The position numbers and the translations under genes were made by a program. Shown piece by piece: positions 36,280-44,450 of a stretch of DNA of 64,000 bases. Every line of letters begins with the position of its first letter. The first letter of the stretch is position 1. Source of the DNA: Hellea sp. (GTDB taxonomy: Bacteria; Pseudomonadota; Alphaproteobacteria; Caulobacterales; Maricaulaceae); the NCBI GenBank assembly GCA_028224375.1, contig JAOIVW010000004.1, positions 1-64,000 of the forward strand, in the 5' to 3' direction. The notes beneath the pieces are model-generated. The model made no database searches. It worked only from the letters and a program-made list of their open reading frames with translations, and had not been told where the DNA came from.

Positions 36280-36413
36280 CTCCCTCTCCCTTGAGGGAGA
36301 GGGTACTCCGAAGGAGGGGGTGAGGGTGTACCTAACTATGTTCAGTTCACCCTCATCCGACGTCTGCGTTTTTGCAAAACGCCAACGCCACCTTCTCCCT
36401 CAAGGGAGAAGGA
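36280..36413. repeat. palindromic intergenic element before leuD
   Basis: CCCTCTCCC-TTGA-GGGAGAGGG (36282-36303) at the left and CCTTCTCCC-TCAA-GGGAGAAGG (36391-36412) at the right, with GGTGAGGGTG / CACCCTCA arms between. A full-length, MITE/REP-like unit between leuC and leuD, of a different family from the leuA element. Confidence 0.85.
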
Positions 36414-36420
36414 GAGCACT

Positions 36421-37002
36421 ATGACCTTCGCGCCTTTAAAAACCGTCACCTCTCGCACACTCGTTCTCTCCCTCGAGAATATCGACACAGACCAAATCAT
36501 GCCAGCCAAGTTTCTGTCCATGACGACAAAAGCGGGATTGGGCGAGCATGTCTTTGCTAATTTGCGTTATGATAAAGAGGGCGAACTCACCGACCATGAA
36601 TTAAATAGCGAGGCGGGCAAAGCTTGCGAAATATTGGTCGCGGGGCATAATTTTGGTTGTGGGTCTTCGCGGGAACATGCGCCTTGGGGCCTGACGGATT
36701 ATGGCTTTCGCGTTGTGATTAGTTCCGAGATTGCAGATATTTTTCGCGGTAATTCCCTCAAGAACGGCTTGCTCCCGATAGTCATAGATAAACGCGCCCA
36801 TCAATGGCTGCTCGATAATCCCGGCGCGGATGTGACCGTGGATTTGGAGAGCTGCGAAGTGCGCCTGCCGCGTAATGGCGGGACTTATAATTTCGATGTC
36901 GATGCCTTTTCGCGTCACTGCCTCATGGAAGGGGTGGACGAGATGGGTTATTTGCAAAATCAAGATGACGCTATTTCAAAATTTGAGAATAAGAGACTTT
37001 AG
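36421..37002 (+). CDS. leuD: 3-isopropylmalate dehydratase, small subunit
   Basis: Partner of LeuC. 193 residues, normal length. Key blocks: LENIDTDQIMPAKFL, HNFGCGSSREHAPWGL and RGNSLKNGLLPIVI. The ribosome site GGAG comes from the right arm of the palindromic element. It lies next to the orphan gene at 37008. Confidence 0.95.
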   Translation: MTFAPLKTVTSRTLVLSLENIDTDQIMPAKFLSMTTKAGLGEHVFANLRYDKEGELTDHELNSEAGKACEILVAGHNFGCGSSREHAPWGLTDYGFRVVISSEIADIFRGNSLKNGLLPIVIDKRAHQWLLDNPGADVTVDLESCEVRLPRNGGTYNFDVDAFSRHCLMEGVDEMGYLQNQDDAISKFENKRL

Positions 37003-37007
37003 AAAGT

Positions 37008-37484
37008 TTGGCTCAGTTTGTTCACATAACAGATGCGAAAAGACGAAAGTCAATTCAATCTAATGGAATCCGAAAGGATTCACGCGCGAAAGGCGTATAT
37101 TGTATGCCTGTAATGCAGGACCATTTAGTAACGCATCAATGGTGTCGAGAGCTTAGACGATTTAGGAAAGTTCCGAAAATCGCTGTGCAGTTTCTTATCC
37201 CAGATAAGGAAGTAGTATCTGTTGGAGCTTATAATGCTGATAAAATGAATGTAGCGGCTTCAGAAGCTATTGGTATTGTTAAAGAGCATGAAGCGCCTTT
37301 TGGACTAGAAGTCATCATTCCTCGCAAGGTTCTTTCCAAAGAAATTATGAAGTTTTACACGCCTCCGAAAGTTGTTGGGTGGCGATATTGGCCAGAGGCT
37401 AGAGGTAACAAACCTTGCCCTTGTTCTTTTTGTCAAAGAGGTATGCCGTACAGTAAAAAACTTAGAGAACAGTTTGATGACTAA
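37008..37484 (+). CDS. orphan gene in the leu operon, possible ADP-ribosyltransferase-like fold
   Basis: 158 residues, TTG start 5 bp after the leuD stop, and an 8-bp overlap with leuB. The sequence is unrelated to BCAA genes and more AT-rich. An N-terminal FVHITDAKRRKSIQSNGIR stretch followed by KGVYCMPV resembles the first strands of ADP-ribosyltransferase-type folds (H-T...I..G.., G.Y), a loose match only. The C-terminus has CPCSFCQRG, a cysteine cluster. No catalytic residues can be named. A toxin-like or metal-binding protein is possible; I do not know its function. Confidence 0.6.
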   Translation: MAQFVHITDAKRRKSIQSNGIRKDSRAKGVYCMPVMQDHLVTHQWCRELRRFRKVPKIAVQFLIPDKEVVSVGAYNADKMNVAASEAIGIVKEHEAPFGLEVIIPRKVLSKEIMKFYTPPKVVGWRYWPEARGNKPCPCSFCQRGMPYSKKLREQFDD

Positions 37485-38532
37485 CATTAATTTCACATAT
37501 GTGCCGGGTGACGGTATTGGGCCTGAAGTCGGCGAGGCGGCTATGGCCGCGCTTAAGGCTATGGCAGATAAATTTGGCCACACGCTTGAGCCTGAATTCC
37601 ACCTAATTGGCGGCGCGGCGATTGATGAGCTTGGTGAGCCTTTGCCAGCAGAGACTTTTGCCTCTTGTGAAAGGACGGGTGCCATACTGCTCGGCGCTGT
37701 GGGCGGGCCGAAATGGGATCATTTAAAAGGCGCGGACAGGCCTGAATTGGGCTCGCTTTTGCCTCTCCGAAAAAACCTAAATCTCTATGCCAATATTCGT
37801 CCCTGCAAACCTTATCCGGCTTTGATTGATAAGGCGCCGCTGAAACGCGAACGACTTGAAGGCACAGACTTTGTCGTCATGCGCGAGCTTACGGGCGGGA
37901 TTTATTTTGGCAATAAAGGCCGCGACGCAAATGGTGCTTTTGATGAATGCCGCTATAGCGAGGCGGAAGTTGAGCGCATTGCCGTAAAGGCCTTTGACCT
38001 TGCCATGACACGCAAAAAGAAAGTCACCTCGGTTGATAAATCCAATGTGTTGGAGACGTCACGTTTATGGAGAGAGACGGTTATCAATGTCGCCGCGCGT
38101 TATCCCGATGTTGAGCTCGAGCATCTCCTCGTTGATGCGATGACGATGCATATGCTGACCCGCGCGCAAGACTTTGATGTTGTGCTGACCGAAAACATGT
38201 TCGGCGATATCTTGACCGATGAAGCTTCTGTTTTGGCGGGATCCATGGGCGTGATTCCTTCGGCCTCTATTTCGGATGGAACGACAGGTATGTATGAACC
38301 CATTCATGGCAGCGCCCCTGATATTGCTGGCCAAGGCAAAGCCAACCCGCTCGCGATGATATTATCTGCGGCGTGGATGTTAAACCTTTCATTCGGGCTC
38401 AAGGCTGAAGCCGCCGCAATTGAAGCCGCTGTCGAAGCTGCACTTGAGGGCGGCTATACGACGGGCGACCTTGGCGGAAACCTCTCGACATCCGAAGTCG
38501 GAGATTGGATAGCGCAGCATGTCCAAAATTAA
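37477..38532 (+). CDS. leuB: 3-isopropylmalate dehydrogenase
   Basis: Third step of leucine synthesis. 351 residues, beta-decarboxylating dehydrogenase. Conserved blocks: GDGIGPEVG, GAVGGPKWDHL, ANIRPCKPYP, RELTGGIYFG, VDKSNVLETSRLWRE, and a TENMFGDILTDEASVLAGSMG segment. I begin at the ATG at 37477, which overlaps the orphan gene. ilvA starts inside its last codons. Confidence 0.95.
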   Translation: MTNINFTYVPGDGIGPEVGEAAMAALKAMADKFGHTLEPEFHLIGGAAIDELGEPLPAETFASCERTGAILLGAVGGPKWDHLKGADRPELGSLLPLRKNLNLYANIRPCKPYPALIDKAPLKRERLEGTDFVVMRELTGGIYFGNKGRDANGAFDECRYSEAEVERIAVKAFDLAMTRKKKVTSVDKSNVLETSRLWRETVINVAARYPDVELEHLLVDAMTMHMLTRAQDFDVVLTENMFGDILTDEASVLAGSMGVIPSASISDGTTGMYEPIHGSAPDIAGQGKANPLAMILSAAWMLNLSFGLKAEAAAIEAAVEAALEGGYTTGDLGGNLSTSEVGDWIAQHVQN

Positions 38533-40045
38533 TTTAAATGATTTGAAGGCCCGCATAGACGCGGCAGATGTTTATGCACTGGCAAAACGCACGCCGTGTC
38601 AGCTCGCGCCTAAGCTTAGCCTGGAACATGGCCGTAATATTTGGCTTAAGCGGGAAGACCAGCAAGATGTCTTTAGCTTTAAAATTCGCGGCGCGGCAAA
38701 TCGTATTGCAGGACTGACCGATGCAGAAAAAGCCAAAGGTGTTTGCGCGGCCAGTGCGGGTAATCACGCCCAAGGCATGGCGGCGGCGGCGGCACATTAC
38801 AATACCAAAGCCGTTATCTTTATGCCCATCACCACGCCGATGATAAAGGTTCACGCCGTGCAAGCGGCGGGGGCGGAAACGCGGCTGTTGGGCGAGAGCT
38901 ATGACGAAGCTTGCGACGCGGCGATTGCTTTCTCGAAAGAAAATGGCGCGGTTTTTATTCATCCCTTTGACGAGCTAGATGTCATTGCGGGGCAGGGCAC
39001 GGTTGGCAAAGAAATATTAGAGCAAATGCCGCGAACGCCTGACGCGATTTATGTCTGCACTGGCGGCGGCGGATTAGTGTCTGGTATCGGGACGTGGGTG
39101 AAAGCGGTTTCGCCTAATACAAAAATTATCGCTGTCGAACCTGAAGGCGCGGCGACGCTTAAAACGTCACTTGAAGCGGGAAAGCCGACACCGCTTGATA
39201 AGGTGGATAGTTTTGCGGATGGCGTGGCTGTGAAACTTATCGGCACGAATACATTGGAGATTTCTAAATCTGTTGTCGATGAATGTATCCTCGTGACTAA
39301 TGACGAAATCTGCGCGGCGGTTAAAGACGTGTTTGAAGCCACGCGCACAGTTGTCGAGCCTGCAGGGGCTCTGGCCTTGGCGGGATTAATTAAACATGCC
39401 CGCGAGGGCAAAGCGCCTGAAGGTGATTGTGTCGTGACTATCTCAGGGGCCAATGTGAACTTTGACCGTATCGGTCATATGGTGGAACGCGCGGAATTGG
39501 GCGCAGGGGAAGAGATGCTATTTGCAGCAAATATTCCTGAACAAGCGGGCGCGTTTTTAAACTTTGTTCGCGCGCTTGGAAACCGTGCCGTCACAGAATT
39601 TAATTATCGTTTCGCGCCGACGGAGACAGCGCACGTACTTGTCGGCATTAAAACCAAATCCGCCGATGAACGCGGCGAGGTTATTGCGGCGATGGACACG
39701 CACGGTATTTCTGTGTCTGATTTATCTGAAGACCGCCTCGCTAAGCGTCACTTGCGCCATATGGTGGGAGGACGTGCTTCGCTCGATATTGAGGAAGTAA
39801 TTTACCGTTTCGAGTTTCCAGAACGCCCCGGTGCTCTGACGGATTTTTTAGTTAATTTAGATGCGCGTTGGAATATTTCATTGTTTCATTACCGCAATCA
39901 CGGGAGTTCCACAGGCCATGTGCTGTGCGGATTTCAAGTTCCCAATGGCGATGTCGCAGAGCTAGAAGAAAGCCTTGCCAAAACAGGTTATCCTATGGCC
40001 CCTGAAACCGATAATGTGGCTTACGATTATTTCCTGCGCGCTTAA
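38519..40045 (+). CDS. ilvA: threonine ammonia-lyase (threonine dehydratase, biosynthetic)
   Basis: Makes 2-oxobutanoate for isoleucine. 508 residues. PLP lysine in SFKIRGAANRI; CASAGNHAQGMA phosphate-binding region; CTGGGGLVSGIG glycine loop. Two C-terminal ACT-like repeats (residues 325-500) give isoleucine/valine control. It overlaps leuB by 14 bp, so it is the last gene of the supercluster. Its stop overlaps the convergent sugar dehydrogenase end by 4 bp. Confidence 0.94.
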   Translation: MSKINLNDLKARIDAADVYALAKRTPCQLAPKLSLEHGRNIWLKREDQQDVFSFKIRGAANRIAGLTDAEKAKGVCAASAGNHAQGMAAAAAHYNTKAVIFMPITTPMIKVHAVQAAGAETRLLGESYDEACDAAIAFSKENGAVFIHPFDELDVIAGQGTVGKEILEQMPRTPDAIYVCTGGGGLVSGIGTWVKAVSPNTKIIAVEPEGAATLKTSLEAGKPTPLDKVDSFADGVAVKLIGTNTLEISKSVVDECILVTNDEICAAVKDVFEATRTVVEPAGALALAGLIKHAREGKAPEGDCVVTISGANVNFDRIGHMVERAELGAGEEMLFAANIPEQAGAFLNFVRALGNRAVTEFNYRFAPTETAHVLVGIKTKSADERGEVIAAMDTHGISVSDLSEDRLAKRHLRHMVGGRASLDIEEVIYRFEFPERPGALTDFLVNLDARWNISLFHYRNHGSSTGHVLCGFQVPNGDVAELEESLAKTGYPMAPETDNVAYDYFLRA

Positions 40046-41214
40046 CCGTCGTGTGGTTCTAGCTTAATCAGGCGTCCGCCTTTTTTATCTTCTAGCACAT
40101 AAATCGCGCCATCGGGACCTTGCTCGACTTCGCGGATGCGTTTGTCCCATTCATAACGGCCCGTCTCTTCGGCTGTTGGATTGCCTTTATCGTCCTCGCC
40201 AAAGCTGACGCGGATAAGCGCTTTTGACGATAAGCCGCCAATAAAGGCATCGCCTTGCCAACCGTCGAACATATCGCCGTTATAAATCATCAAACCGCCT
40301 GGGCTTATGGCCGGTGTCCAAGAGGTCTTGGGCGCTTCAAAGATTGGCATTTCATCATGATCAGGGATTTCAACACCGCTATAATGGTCACCATTTGACA
40401 CAAAAGGATAACCGTAATTTTTAGAGCGCTGGATAAGATTTAATTCATCGCCGTGCTTGGGGCCCATTTCCTGCGCCCATAATTTTCCGTCAGCATCAAA
40501 TGCAATACCAAGCGGGTTACGATGGCCAAGTGTCCAAATTTGATCCGCCGTGCCATCATGACCTGTGTAGAAAGGATTGTCCTCAGGCGTCGTGCCGTCC
40601 AGATTGAGCCGTACAATTTTACCTAAGTTCATAGACATATTTTGCGCAGGTGAAAATTTCTGCCGCTCACCCGAGGTGATGAAAAGGTGCCGGTCAGGCG
40701 AGACGGCCATGCGGTGACCGTAATGACCATTGCCGAGAACTTTTGGCGATTGCCGCCAGACAACATCATCACCTGAGAGGCTACCGCCATCATTGGTCAG
40801 GCTTAGGGTCATTAGCGTAACGGCCGCGCCGCTGAGCGTGTCGTCATTTTCGTCCCGTTCGACATAGGAAATATAAACTTGTCCCGTCTCTTCAAAATCA
40901 GGATGTAGGATAATATCGCCCAGACCGCCTTGGCCTTTTGCCATGACTTCAGGTCCGTTTATGATTTGACCTAATTTCTTTCCGTCTGTCCCCAAAAGCC
41001 AGATTTCGCCTGTCTTTTCCGTCACAAGCATATGCCCGTCAGGCAGAACCGTCATAGCCCAAGCACTGTCAAAGTCTGACAAGACAGAGGCTTTAAGAGA
41101 GGCTTTATCAGAGGCCTTAATTTTAAACGCACTGTGATCATCTGCGAATGCGGAAAATGGCGTGGCGAGTAGAATGGCTGAAAATGTCAAAGCCGATAAA
41201 GCGAAACGTGTCAT
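40042..41214 (-). CDS. PQQ-dependent aldose sugar dehydrogenase (YliI/Asd type)
   Basis: A 390-residue periplasmic beta-propeller with signal peptide (residues 1-24, ending SAFADD). The GSDH family blocks are visible: SAWAMTVLPDGHMLVTEKTG, GQGGLGDIILHPDF, NGHYGHRMAVSPD and LGHRNPLGIAFD. A QEMGPKHGDELNLI block and SPGGLMIYNGDMF follow. It oxidises aldoses with PQQ in relatives. It stands alone, with an upstream gap of about 60 bp. Confidence 0.88.
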   Translation of the reverse strand: MTRFALSALTFSAILLATPFSAFADDHSAFKIKASDKASLKASVLSDFDSAWAMTVLPDGHMLVTEKTGEIWLLGTDGKKLGQIINGPEVMAKGQGGLGDIILHPDFEETGQVYISYVERDENDDTLSGAAVTLMTLSLTNDGGSLSGDDVVWRQSPKVLGNGHYGHRMAVSPDRHLFITSGERQKFSPAQNMSMNLGKIVRLNLDGTTPEDNPFYTGHDGTADQIWTLGHRNPLGIAFDADGKLWAQEMGPKHGDELNLIQRSKNYGYPFVSNGDHYSGVEIPDHDEMPIFEAPKTSWTPAISPGGLMIYNGDMFDGWQGDAFIGGLSSKALIRVSFGEDDKGNPTAEETGRYEWDKRIREVEQGPDGAIYVLEDKKGGRLIKLEPHDG

Positions 41215-41278
41215 GAGATATCCTTACCTGTGAGCTTTATATACGTCACAACAGGCGTAGAGTTTCAAGTCTAACCGT

Positions 41279-42478
41279 TTAATTCTTATTAGTTCCCCAA
41301 TAGGTCCAGCTGCGGAGTAGGTATTCCATGGGTCCGCGCGTGAATTTTTTCCGCCACAGGCTAGTGAAGCTCACGGTAAAAATGCCTGTCAGAAGCGCAA
41401 TCAAGACGCAGCCCGCAGCTCCAATTTCGCGGTAAAGTCCCAGGCCGTAATTGTTAAATATTAAAGAGAGAATGAGGCCTTGCATAAGGTAAGCCGTGAG
41501 GGAGGCGGTGCCGCCTCTGGCTATAAAAGTTTTGAAAGGCGTCATCGGGCCTTCAGCCCATTTCGCAATCAAACCCAAATAACCAGCGGTTGAAAAGGGC
41601 GCGAAAAGCGTGACAAGCGCCATGGCGAGCATCATCTTTGGCCCCATCATGTCTCCTGCCGTAGAAAAAACATAGGCCGCCGCAAGGCTGCCCGCGATAC
41701 CGATGGGAAGGAAGATGCGCCGAAACTTTTTCCAAATTGGAGCAGAGGGATTTGAGATAATATCCGCGCGAACAGCCGCCAGACCAAAGAGGAAAAAGGC
41801 GAGGGCCCCAAAGCCCTGTATCATCATACCAAATATTATGATTTCGCTCCATTCGGCAAAGCGTAAAGATACTGATTCTATAAATGTTCCCTCTCCAAAA
41901 ACAGCGCGTGACTCAATAACGCTGTCTTTCATAACTTCTATCTCTATGGCCATCTCCTCGGGTACGTATTTTTGGGCCATCGCCACGGCGAGGGCTCCAA
42001 AGCCCACTAGTACAACTTGGAAACTATAGATGCTAATGGCCCAACGCTTGAGCGTTTTTACGGTCGATTTTCGAAACAAAAATAATATCGATCCTAAAAT
42101 AGCATACATGACTAAAATATCGCCTTGGAAGAGTAAGGCGACATGTAAAAGACCTAAGACAAGTAGTCCGAAAATCCTCCGCCAATAGCGGCCTGCAAAT
42201 CCGGTTCCGTGCCGCTCGGCAGATTGCATTTGATAGGCAAAGCCGACACCAAACATGAATGAAAACAGCGTATAAGATTTCAAAAGGAAAAATGCGGTCG
42301 TGCTGAACATAGCGGCTTGGTCGAGGGGTGTGTTCAGCCCGCCATCTATAAAGCCTTTCATCATCGGAAAGGCGATAGCGCCGACATTGACGAGGACAAT
42401 CCCGATGAGCGCAAAAGCGCGAGTTAAGTCTGGAAAAACATGCCGTCCGGCGGCTTGGCTCTGCTCAACGTAATTCAT
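41279..42478 (-). CDS. DUF418 family membrane protein
   Basis: A 399-residue integral membrane protein with about ten helices. The N-terminal block PDLTRAFALIGIVLVNVGAI and the later TASLTAYLMQGLILSLIFNN mark the DUF418/YeiB family. Function unknown. I start at the ATG at 42478 behind GGGGAC. It follows the winged-helix regulator on the same strand. Confidence 0.85.
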   Translation of the reverse strand: MNYVEQSQAAGRHVFPDLTRAFALIGIVLVNVGAIAFPMMKGFIDGGLNTPLDQAAMFSTTAFFLLKSYTLFSFMFGVGFAYQMQSAERHGTGFAGRYWRRIFGLLVLGLLHVALLFQGDILVMYAILGSILFLFRKSTVKTLKRWAISIYSFQVVLVGFGALAVAMAQKYVPEEMAIEIEVMKDSVIESRAVFGEGTFIESVSLRFAEWSEIIIFGMMIQGFGALAFFLFGLAAVRADIISNPSAPIWKKFRRIFLPIGIAGSLAAAYVFSTAGDMMGPKMMLAMALVTLFAPFSTAGYLGLIAKWAEGPMTPFKTFIARGGTASLTAYLMQGLILSLIFNNYGLGLYREIGAAGCVLIALLTGIFTVSFTSLWRKKFTRGPMEYLLRSWTYWGTNKN

Positions 42479-42489
42479 CTTGTCCCCTT

Positions 42490-42795
42490 TTAACCCAATA
42501 GCTTTTTCATCGCGTCCAAATAAGCAATCCAAGCTTGGCGCCCGGCCTCTGTCAGATGCACCAAAGTTTGCGGGCGTTTGCCCTTATAGCCTTTTTCCTG
42601 CCGCACGTAACCTGCACTCTCAAGCTTGGTTAAATGGGTCGATAAATTGCCATTACTGGTCGCGGTCTTTTCAAGCAATTCAGGAAAGCTCGCGGGGTTT
42701 ACGGCGGAGAGATAAGCCATAATGCCCAGCCTGAGCCGTCCGTGAATAACGTCATCAATCGCGTCGAGATTAAGCTCTGGTTCCCGATCATCCAT
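42490..42795 (-). CDS. winged-helix transcriptional regulator (HTH_34 type)
   Basis: A 101-residue DNA-binding protein. The helix-turn-helix lies in residues 35-70 (FPELLEKTATSNGNLSTHLT) followed by the wing (GYVRQEKGYKGKRPQTLVHL). No ligand-binding domain. It overlaps the upstream membrane gene by 8 bp. Two palindromes upstream of the neighbouring operon are candidate binding sites. The start is the ATG at 42795. Confidence 0.82.
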   Translation of the reverse strand: MDDREPELNLDAIDDVIHGRLRLGIMAYLSAVNPASFPELLEKTATSNGNLSTHLTKLESAGYVRQEKGYKGKRPQTLVHLTEAGRQAWIAYLDAMKKLLG

Positions 42796-43405
42796 TACGC
42801 TGTTCACCTTTAATCTCAATCAGGCTTGGAATAATTTGCGCTAAAACCACGCCCGCGGCTGCAACAAAATAGACGTGGTTTTGCGTTACCATTAACAGGC
42901 TTATCGTCATAAACGACCCCGCTATTATAGCAGCGATTCGAAGATAAGTGTAACGGCTCAGATGCGCTAAAACCGCATAATTTATTGTCAGTAAGCTAAA
43001 GGCAAAGACAAGAATATAATTAAAGACATATGGAGGAAGGTTGTTGAGTACGGCGCTTATAACGGTCGTGATAGCAAATGTAAAAATTAGGATAGACACA
43101 CTTATACCTAATGCGGTGCCGACTTTATTTAAAAGCGATTGTGATCCTGGCTTTTTATCCATGCGTCGTCCTAGGATGAGGGCGATAACCGTTCCGATAA
43201 TTCCATAAGCCATCCAGATAAACCCAATTTTGTCTTGGGGTAAATTTATAAGTCCTTCCATAATTGCGCCATGCGCAATAAGCGTTGGCACAACAAGGCA
43301 GCCCCACATCAAACCAATAGGGCCGCCTAATAAAGGTGTGTTCGCGCCGTCTTTAGCGATTGAGCTGGCATAATCCAGATCTGCTAAAATTTGCTCTTTG
43401 GTCAT
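42788..43405 (-). CDS. hypothetical membrane protein, co-transcribed with the regulator
   Basis: A 205-residue protein with a polar N-terminus of about 30 residues and about six helices. No family is recognised. Ribosome site CAGGAGAC. It shares the divergent promoter region with the DUF2141 gene. Pairing of a small membrane protein with a HTH_34 regulator is a common arrangement, in which the membrane protein may sense or be the target. Confidence 0.6.
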   Translation of the reverse strand: MTKEQILADLDYASSIAKDGANTPLLGGPIGLMWGCLVVPTLIAHGAIMEGLINLPQDKIGFIWMAYGIIGTVIALILGRRMDKKPGSQSLLNKVGTALGISVSILIFTFAITTVISAVLNNLPPYVFNYILVFAFSLLTINYAVLAHLSRYTYLRIAAIIAGSFMTISLLMVTQNHVYFVAAAGVVLAQIIPSLIEIKGEQRNG

Positions 43406-43449
43406 TTTTGTCTCCTGTGAAACACATCATGAAAATAATTTCTAAAATT

Positions 43450-43494
43450 AGTTTGCATTACAAACTTAATTATGTCAAGTTTGAATTACAAACT
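43450..43494. promoter_or_regulatory. pair of palindromic operators between divergent genes
   Basis: AGTTTGCATTACAAACT (43450-43466) and AGTTTGAATTACAAACT (43478-43494), both of the form AGTTTG-N5-CAAACT, 28 bp apart. They lie in the divergent region between the membrane/regulator genes and DUF2141/SMR genes, and are candidate sites for the winged-helix regulator. Confidence 0.8.
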
Positions 43495-43514
43495 AAATTG
43501 TAAAGGAGACGAAA

Positions 43515-43985
43515 ATGTTTGTATCGACACTAAAAACTCTAGGAGCTGCGGCTTTTATAATCACTATGTCAGCCGCGGGTGCCACTGCTGCTGACCTTAC
43601 AAATGACATCTATAAAGCAGGGACTATTCCTGTGACGGTCAATTTGTCTGGCGTGGAAATTGCGGATGGCCCGATTTATATTTCGGTGCAAAAGCGCGAG
43701 GAATATCGCGGCATGACCGGACATGGCACTATTCTAAAGCTCGCGACGCCCGGAAATATGACGGCTACCGTAAATGTGGCTGAGCCTGGCGATTATGCTG
43801 TGTCCATCTGGCATGACATGAATGACGACAAAGTTTTCGGAATGAGCGAGACTTATCAACCGACGGAAGGCTGGGGGGCATCAGGCACTGTTCCAACGGA
43901 CCGCATGCCGACATTTGACGATGTTAAAGTCAATGTGGAAAGCTTTGGGACAACGGTCAATGTACCGATGGTTTATCCGTCTTAA
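43515..43985 (+). CDS. DUF2141 family secreted protein
   Basis: A 156-residue protein with a signal peptide (residues 1-26, ending ATAAD) and the DUF2141 beta-sandwich (residues 37-155; IPVTVNLSGVEIADGPIYISV, GDYAVSIWHDMNDDKVFG). Function unknown. Strong ribosome site AAAGGAGACG. It is the first gene of the operon with the SMR transporter and probably controlled by the winged-helix regulator. Confidence 0.85.
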   Translation: MFVSTLKTLGAAAFIITMSAAGATAADLTNDIYKAGTIPVTVNLSGVEIADGPIYISVQKREEYRGMTGHGTILKLATPGNMTATVNVAEPGDYAVSIWHDMNDDKVFGMSETYQPTEGWGASGTVPTDRMPTFDDVKVNVESFGTTVNVPMVYPS

Positions 43986-43996
43986 ATTAGGAGATA

Positions 43997-44332
43997 ATGA
44001 TGTCAGCTTGGATGTTTTTAACCATAGCCATTATATTTGAGGTTTGCGGAACGGTATTACTCAAACTGTCTGATGGTTTTGAGAAAATCGGCCTCGGTAT
44101 GGCCGCGATAGCTTGCTATTCTGTTTGCTTCTGGTTTTTTGCGCCTGCATTAAAAGTCATCCCAGCGGGCGTGGCCTATGCGATTTGGGCCGGAATGGGG
44201 ATATTTGCCATCACCATTATCGGTCTGACGTTCTTCGATCAGAAATTGGGTTTGCTGCAATACAGCTTTCTAGCGCTCATCTTGATTGGGGCGGTCGGAT
44301 TAAATCTGACAACAGACATCCATAAAACCTGA
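43997..44332 (+). CDS. small multidrug resistance (SMR) family transporter
   Basis: A 111-residue, four-helix transporter of the EmrE/SugE/Qac class. The essential membrane Glu is present in AIIFEVCGTVLLK (about residue 15). Conserved GVAYAIWAGMG segment in the third helix region. Exports cationic drugs or guanidinium compounds in relatives; the substrate cannot be told. It follows DUF2141 by 11 bp. Confidence 0.88.
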   Translation: MMSAWMFLTIAIIFEVCGTVLLKLSDGFEKIGLGMAAIACYSVCFWFFAPALKVIPAGVAYAIWAGMGIFAITIIGLTFFDQKLGLLQYSFLALILIGAVGLNLTTDIHKT

Positions 44333-44351
44333 GGAGTGTGACTTACATCAC

Positions 44352-44439
44352 AGCGAGGCTTGTAGAGCCTCGCTAAACAGAGTGTCCATTTACGTGGAAT
44401 CCCCTTTTAACTGACCCAGTTTTATACCGGGTCTTTTTT
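44352..44439 (+). terminator. terminator region between SMR gene and xerC
   Basis: A perfect 9-bp hairpin (AGCGAGGCT-TGTAG-AGCCTCGCT, 44352-44374) without T run, followed by GACCC-N11-GGGTC-TTTTTT (44413-44439), a typical intrinsic terminator. Confidence 0.8.
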
Positions 44440-44450
44440 ATTCAGAGGGT

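Noticed and set aside
37008-37484. DarT-type (DUF4433) toxin
   Set aside because: The characteristic DarT blocks could not be matched and no DarG partner is adjacent; only a loose ART-like pattern remains.
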